In this document: piece by piece, positions 59,895-64,000 of the stretch
Position numbering within the stretch: the stretch's first letter is position 1
Layout of the letters: every line of letters begins with the position of its first letter
NCBI GenBank assembly: GCA_963969495.1
Contig: OZ018324.1
Location: forward strand, 159,124,758 to 159,188,757
Direction of reading: 5' to 3'
Length of the DNA: 64,000 nt
Source of the DNA: Ceratothoa steindachneri
Taxonomy: Eukaryota > Arthropoda > Malacostraca > Isopoda > Cymothoidae
Made by a program: the position numbers and the translations under genes
The notes under the pieces: model-generated
Told to the model about the DNA's origin: nothing
Seen by the model: only the letters and a program-made list of their open reading frames with translations
Databases searched by the model: none

Positions 59895-61420
59895 AGAGGT
59901 ACAGTGGTTGAACAAAATAATGGCAACACTATGTTAAATACCAAAAAATAATATTTAATATCTAGTTGGTAGTCTTTTGGTTGCAATAACTGCTTCATTA
60001 CGTTAAGGAATTTAATCATACAAGTTTTGGAGAGAAGCTCCAGGAATTTGAATCCATTCCTGAGGCAGAATGTCCCAGCTGTCTCAGAGATAATAGCGGG
60101 GACATTCATGAAGCACAATGTCCCAGCTGTCTCAGAGATAATAGCGGGGACATTCATGAAGTACAATGTCCCAGCTGTCTCAGAGATAATAGCGAGGACA
60201 TTCATGAAGAACAATGTCCCAGCTGTCTTAGAGATAAAAGCAGGGACATTTCTGAAGCACAATGTCCCAGCTGTCTCAGAGATAATAGCGGAGACATTCA
60301 TGAAGCACAATATCCCAGCTGTCTCAGAGATAATAGCGGGGACATTCTTGAAGCACAATGTCCCAGCTGTCTCAGAGATAATAGCGGGGACATTCCTGAA
60401 GCACAATGTCCCAACTGTCTTAGAGGTAATAGCGGGGACCTTCCTGAAGCACAATGTCCCAGCTGTCTTAGAGATAATAGCGGGGACATTCATGAAGCAC
60501 AATGTCCCAGCTGTCTTAGAGATAATAGCGGGGACATTCATGAAGCACAATGTCCCAGCCGTCTCAGAGATAATGGAAAGGACATTCCTGAAGCATAATG
60601 TCCCAGCTGTCTCAGAGATAATAGCGGTGACACTCCTGAAACACAATGTCCCAGCTGTCTCAGAGATAATAGCGGTGACACTCCTGAAACACAATGTCCC
60701 AGCTGTCTCAGAGATAATAGCGGTGACACTCCTGAAACACAATGTCCCAGCTGTCTCAGAGATAATAGCGGGAATGCAGAAACTTACACGTTGCTCTAAA
60801 ACACACCAGAGATGTTTGATTATTTTAGGATCTGGTCATTGTGGCAGACAATCCAAGTGTTCACCATCACTACTCTGCTCTTCTTGCCAGTTTCTTTTAA
60901 CAATTTTAACTATGTCGATCGGTGTAGAATTGTAGAGGGGTGGAATACACAAGCATTAAAATCAGTGTTTGTACCAGTGGGTGAATTTGGTCACCCCAAA
61001 TTGACAAATACTCCTTACAAGTAACTCTACTAGGGCTCTCACAGGAGCAACCACCCAAACCATCACAAATCCATCTCCATACTTGATGATTGGAGTCAAA
61101 CAATCGGGATCAGAGACTTCTTTGGTCGTCCTCCATAGCTAAACTCGTCCTGAAGAGGGTAAAGAGTGAAGGATGATTCTTCAGAGAAGATGACATTCTT
61201 CTGCACTAATTCGAGCACTTTTTAGTCGCGTGGAGGCGAATTCTATGAGTTACTATGTCGGTAGTTAGGTCATTTGGTTGGATGGTAACCGTTTTACTTT
61301 TAAGTGAGTTTTTGAAAGTTTTGAAGCTCATAAGGTCATTAATCAGAATAATTGAGAGCACGCGACTTAGGTCTGTTGACTTTGTTAAGATTGATGGAAG
61401 AAAGAGAGGGCTTGCTAATT
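59895..61420 (-). pseudogene. Tc1-type transposase split by an expanded minisatellite
   Basis: On the minus strand: RALNYSD-stop-PYELQNFQKLT (about 61,350), NVIFSEESSFTLF with Glu at the first catalytic site (about 61,185), GRV-stop-LWRTTKEVSDPDC, VIKYGDGFVMVWVVAPVRA (about 61,060), DPKIIKHLWCVLEQRV at about 60,800 for the third catalytic region. The minisatellite 60,069-60,773 intervenes. The protein end then resumes with WIQIPGASLQNLYD at about 60,055 and NEAVIATKRLPTRY-stop near 59,955. 59,890-59,935 (ACAGTGGTTGAACAAAATAA) looks like the 3' terminal repeat. Stops occur throughout. Confidence 0.85.
60069..60773. repeat. 48-bp minisatellite, 14 full and one partial unit
   Basis: Every unit is 48 bases with no indels over 14 copies, so phase is kept. 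Unit landmarks are AATGTCCCAGCTGTCTCAGA and GATAATAGCGGGGACATTC plus ATGAAGCAC. Both strands are open throughout: the plus frame reads a 16-residue NVPAVSEIIAGTFMKH-type repeat (frame 60,027-60,935), the minus frame a SETAGTLCF-type repeat (60,742-59,846). Terminal units at the right (60,597-60,740) are nearly identical, indicating recent growth at that end. Confidence 0.95.
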
Positions 61421-64000
61421 GAAGCTTGTCCATGCTATTCAGCTGCAGTGAGCTCTCAACGAACCTTTTTGGTTGCTATTAGGTTGACAAGATTTTGGTT
61501 TAACTCTGTATTCACTTCATTTACTATGATTTAATGATACGATGTCCTTTAATTCTCTGCGGTCTCTGTCACTATTTTGCTTTTCATACTGAGTTAAGCT
61601 TCCAAGAGGGAGTTCTTTCTTGTTTTGGCTATACCAGTATGCAGAGCTGTAGCAACCTCCCCCGCGGCTGGGGGGCGGGGCTCTTGAACAGGCCTCACTG
61701 TGGCCAAAATTTGTTATTTTATTAATGAAAATATAAAATATTCGAATACACATTTTCTGTAGGTATTTCGCAGCACTGAGACTGCTGAGAATAGTATTTG
61801 TGGTGTCTGGCACTACTTGTAAATGTATCATATATTGTTATGGGGGCCCCACAATCTTGATTGGAGGGGAGCACTACACATTGCTACGGCTCTGCCAGCA
61901 ATTATTTAGACGCGGTTCATCTCGAAACGATGAAGAACTAGGTATTTCCTTTTACTGAGCTCCCAGCCATTCGCGTTCTAAAGATTTGCCCTCTCAAAAG
62001 ATTTACTGATACACAGCTCTGGAAAAAAAGAAACGTCTTGGTTCGTACACAAAGTACAAGATTTCTGCACTACATATACATACTTTTTCTCGGTTGGGCT
62101 AAAAAAAGGTTGAAAGAAATTTGTGTCTAAGATAGAAAAAAAGTGCATAACAAATCAAAATATTCCACAAAATAGCTCGATTAAGTCGATTTTACCAAAT
62201 TTAACACGGGGGTCAGAATGGTTGCATAGATTAGTGATATATGCTTTTTAAGTAGATTTTTGAGTGTGGAATCGTACCTCATCCACATAAGGAGTTTAAA
62301 ATTTTAGTTTAAAATTCTTGTGATCGCATTACATAGCTAGACCTCGTAGTCGCTCCATTATGTACACACTATACCCAGCTTTCATATTAAGGGGATACCA
62401 TCCCGCGAGTGGCATCACCGCTACCTATTTTGAGAGCAAGTGAGACACATTTGGGATTCATTAAACGTGACATCGGAGTTTTCGACCACACATTTAATTG
62501 TTGGTCCTCATTGACATAGGCATCATGATGCTAATTTCTGGTTAAAACAATACCCTTACACACAAGAAACAATGTTGTTGTTCCAGAATTGCTACAACCT
62601 AGATCGGTTTAGGCGTCGTGTGTTAAATTTCCAAAGAAAAAATAATGAGTTCAACTCTTTATATTAATTTATCGCCAGATTTGTTTACATTATCGATTTT
62701 TCCAATTCACTCATTCATCTCAGAATCTCCGTTCGTAAACAGAGAATGAAGGGATCAAGTTTGTTCAGTTTTTGTGAGGAGATCAAACTAAATCCATTTT
62801 TTGTGGATCTGAAGATGACGCCCATGAATGGAAGTGCGAAGCTGCTGAAATCTACCCCCCAAATTGTGATCAATATGTCACATTCAACCTGAAAAGGCCC
62901 TTTGTTCTTTCAGGTCGCTTATTGACTTCATAAAAGTTGCCTTGGAGTTTTACCCCTTTTAACTCCCCTAACGTTCATGTTTTGCCTTGATTTTTATTTG
63001 TATTTAAAAATACAAGGAGTTTGGGGGAGAAATGGAAATAATTATTTTGAATTATGTCACCATTCATTGGTATTAGGTTTAGAATCTGGCTTTTTATGGG
63101 GTGAGTGGATATTTTCTTTGTTTTTTATTTTTAACTTTTCTTTGTAAATATCTACTGAAATGGAATTATTTGGGAATTTTATTTCTTGAGGGAATTGTCA
63201 AACATGACAAGCTTTGTCGCGGGAAACTTGATAAAGCTTAGAAAATTAAGCAGAGAAATACAATAGTGATGTACTTCCAGTAGGAAATACATAGATTCAT
63301 AGCGCATTCTTCTGCATTGCACTGACATTTTAATAAAATGAGAAGTTGGCCCAATAAAAGGATTTAAGTAATAAGAAAACTATTCTATTCAAATCCCTTA
63401 ACGAAGTCGGAAAGACAAAACCCACACAATTTAAAATCCTATTTAGAGACTTGATATAGAGGAAATAAAGAGATCTGGGAATAAGTTTGGGACCTTTGCT
63501 GATAATGATAAAAATGCTTGCAATCACCTTTCTTTTTCCCCATTAACTGTATCTTAGTCAATGTTATTTATGCACTTTTCATTATCAATAGGTAAGAAAT
63601 TCCCAGTTCACACTTGGTTAGGGACTAACGTGAGAATCAAAAGGAACCAGTACAACATTGAAAACCCCGTACGTACGAGTTTGATCAAAATTGGTTCAAA
63701 CTTGGGCAATTTCTAATTAACTATTGTCAAAGATAGGTGAGACACCATGTTTATTAAATTTTGAAGGGCATTTTTTTAGTAAAAAAAATAGCTTATTACC
63801 CCTCCCCACCCCAGGGTGCTTCAAATTAATGCTCTTTAGTAACCTGTGTATTGGGTGGATGTATTTATGCTTCCAGGTACACATATGCGTCCTTCCCGTC
63901 CAAGCATATCCATTCCTAGCTTTATATTTAAATTTGAAATTTTTTTTGTTCAATTAACTCACAGGGAGCGAAAAGGGGGGGGGGAATTATTTAGTGGTTG
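61421..64000. other. No recognisable gene
   Basis: 61,421-61,840 may still contain diverged Tc1 N-terminal sequence on the minus strand. ACACAGCTCTGGAAAAAA at about 62,012 resembles a Tc1-type terminus but has no partner. The rest is AT-rich unique sequence. Confidence 0.35.

Noticed and set aside
60027..60935. 302-codon plus-strand repeat protein as a gene
   Set aside because: The plus frame is the antisense of a transposase carrying a period-48 array; it has no promoter, signal or domain that I can see. Kept only as a repeat observation.
62012..62032. Tc1-type terminus ACACAGCTCTGGAAAAAA
   Set aside because: No inverted partner or transposase nearby; too short to support an element.

Overview
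This is an intron-bearing, repeat-dominated, AT-rich animal genome window, not a prokaryotic one. It has no long conserved host gene. Long (TA)n and (GA)n arrays, many minisatellites, tRNA-derived SINE heads and decayed transposons of at least six superfamilies fill it. The mix (Tc1/mariner of several lineages, Polinton/Maverick, Penelope-like, Ty3/gypsy, hAT, SINEs) suggests an arthropod. A copepod-like crustacean is my guess from the style of the mariner copies, but that is inference.

Region by region. 1-560: 3' end of a Penelope-like element with a GIY-YIG domain. 1.07-3.48 kb: plus-strand Polinton DNA polymerase B pseudogene with a probable short intron. 4.4-4.6 kb: CRE/CCAAT-like tandem modules. 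5.7-5.9 kb: 24-bp minisatellite. 6.7-7.5 kb: Tc1 transposase with a (GA)n expansion in its reading frame. 7.9-8.6 kb: two (TA)n arrays. 9.67-9.83 kb: small MITE-like element. 11.5 and 12.2 kb: tRNA-derived SINE heads. 12.5-14.0 kb: two Tc1/mariner-superfamily fragments. 14.7-18.2 kb: Ty3/gypsy remnant (LTR, RT-RNase H, LTR). 22.0-23.4 kb: LTR-like block with a G/C-rich minisatellite. 24.0-24.5 kb: unnamed dispersed repeat whose second copy is at 45.1-45.5 kb. 25.2-25.6 kb: 20-bp-scale satellite. 28.0-29.0 kb: two minus-strand SINE heads. 29.8-30.1 kb: LINE RT tail. 31.3-32.3 kb: mariner. 33.6-34.4 kb: Tc1 with its 3' terminal repeat. 35.1-37.7 kb: hAT-type (KIAA1586/ZNF862-like) gene remnant. 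39.9-42.3 kb: minisatellites. 44.6-45.9 kb: SINE copies. 46.0-49.3 kb: minus-strand Polinton block (PX-like protein, penton-like capsid protein, integrase, polB C-terminus). 50.1-53.4 kb: hAT element with terminal inverted repeats, a mariner nested inside it and a 155-bp internal duplication. 53.6-54.05 kb: deletion-derived mariner. 54.5-56.3 kb: minus-strand Polinton polB N-terminal and central part. 59.9-61.4 kb: Tc1 transposase interrupted by a 14.7-copy, 48-bp minisatellite open on both strands. The last 2.5 kb shows nothing I can name.

How the parts relate. The strongest inference is that 46.0-56.3 kb is the remnant of a single minus-strand Polinton split by a 5.2 kb cluster of later insertions (hAT, then mariner inside hAT, plus a mariner derivative). 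The plus-strand polB at 1-3.5 kb is an independent copy that shows what is missing at the break. All recognised coding regions carry stops or frameshifts, so I see no autonomous element and no confident host gene.
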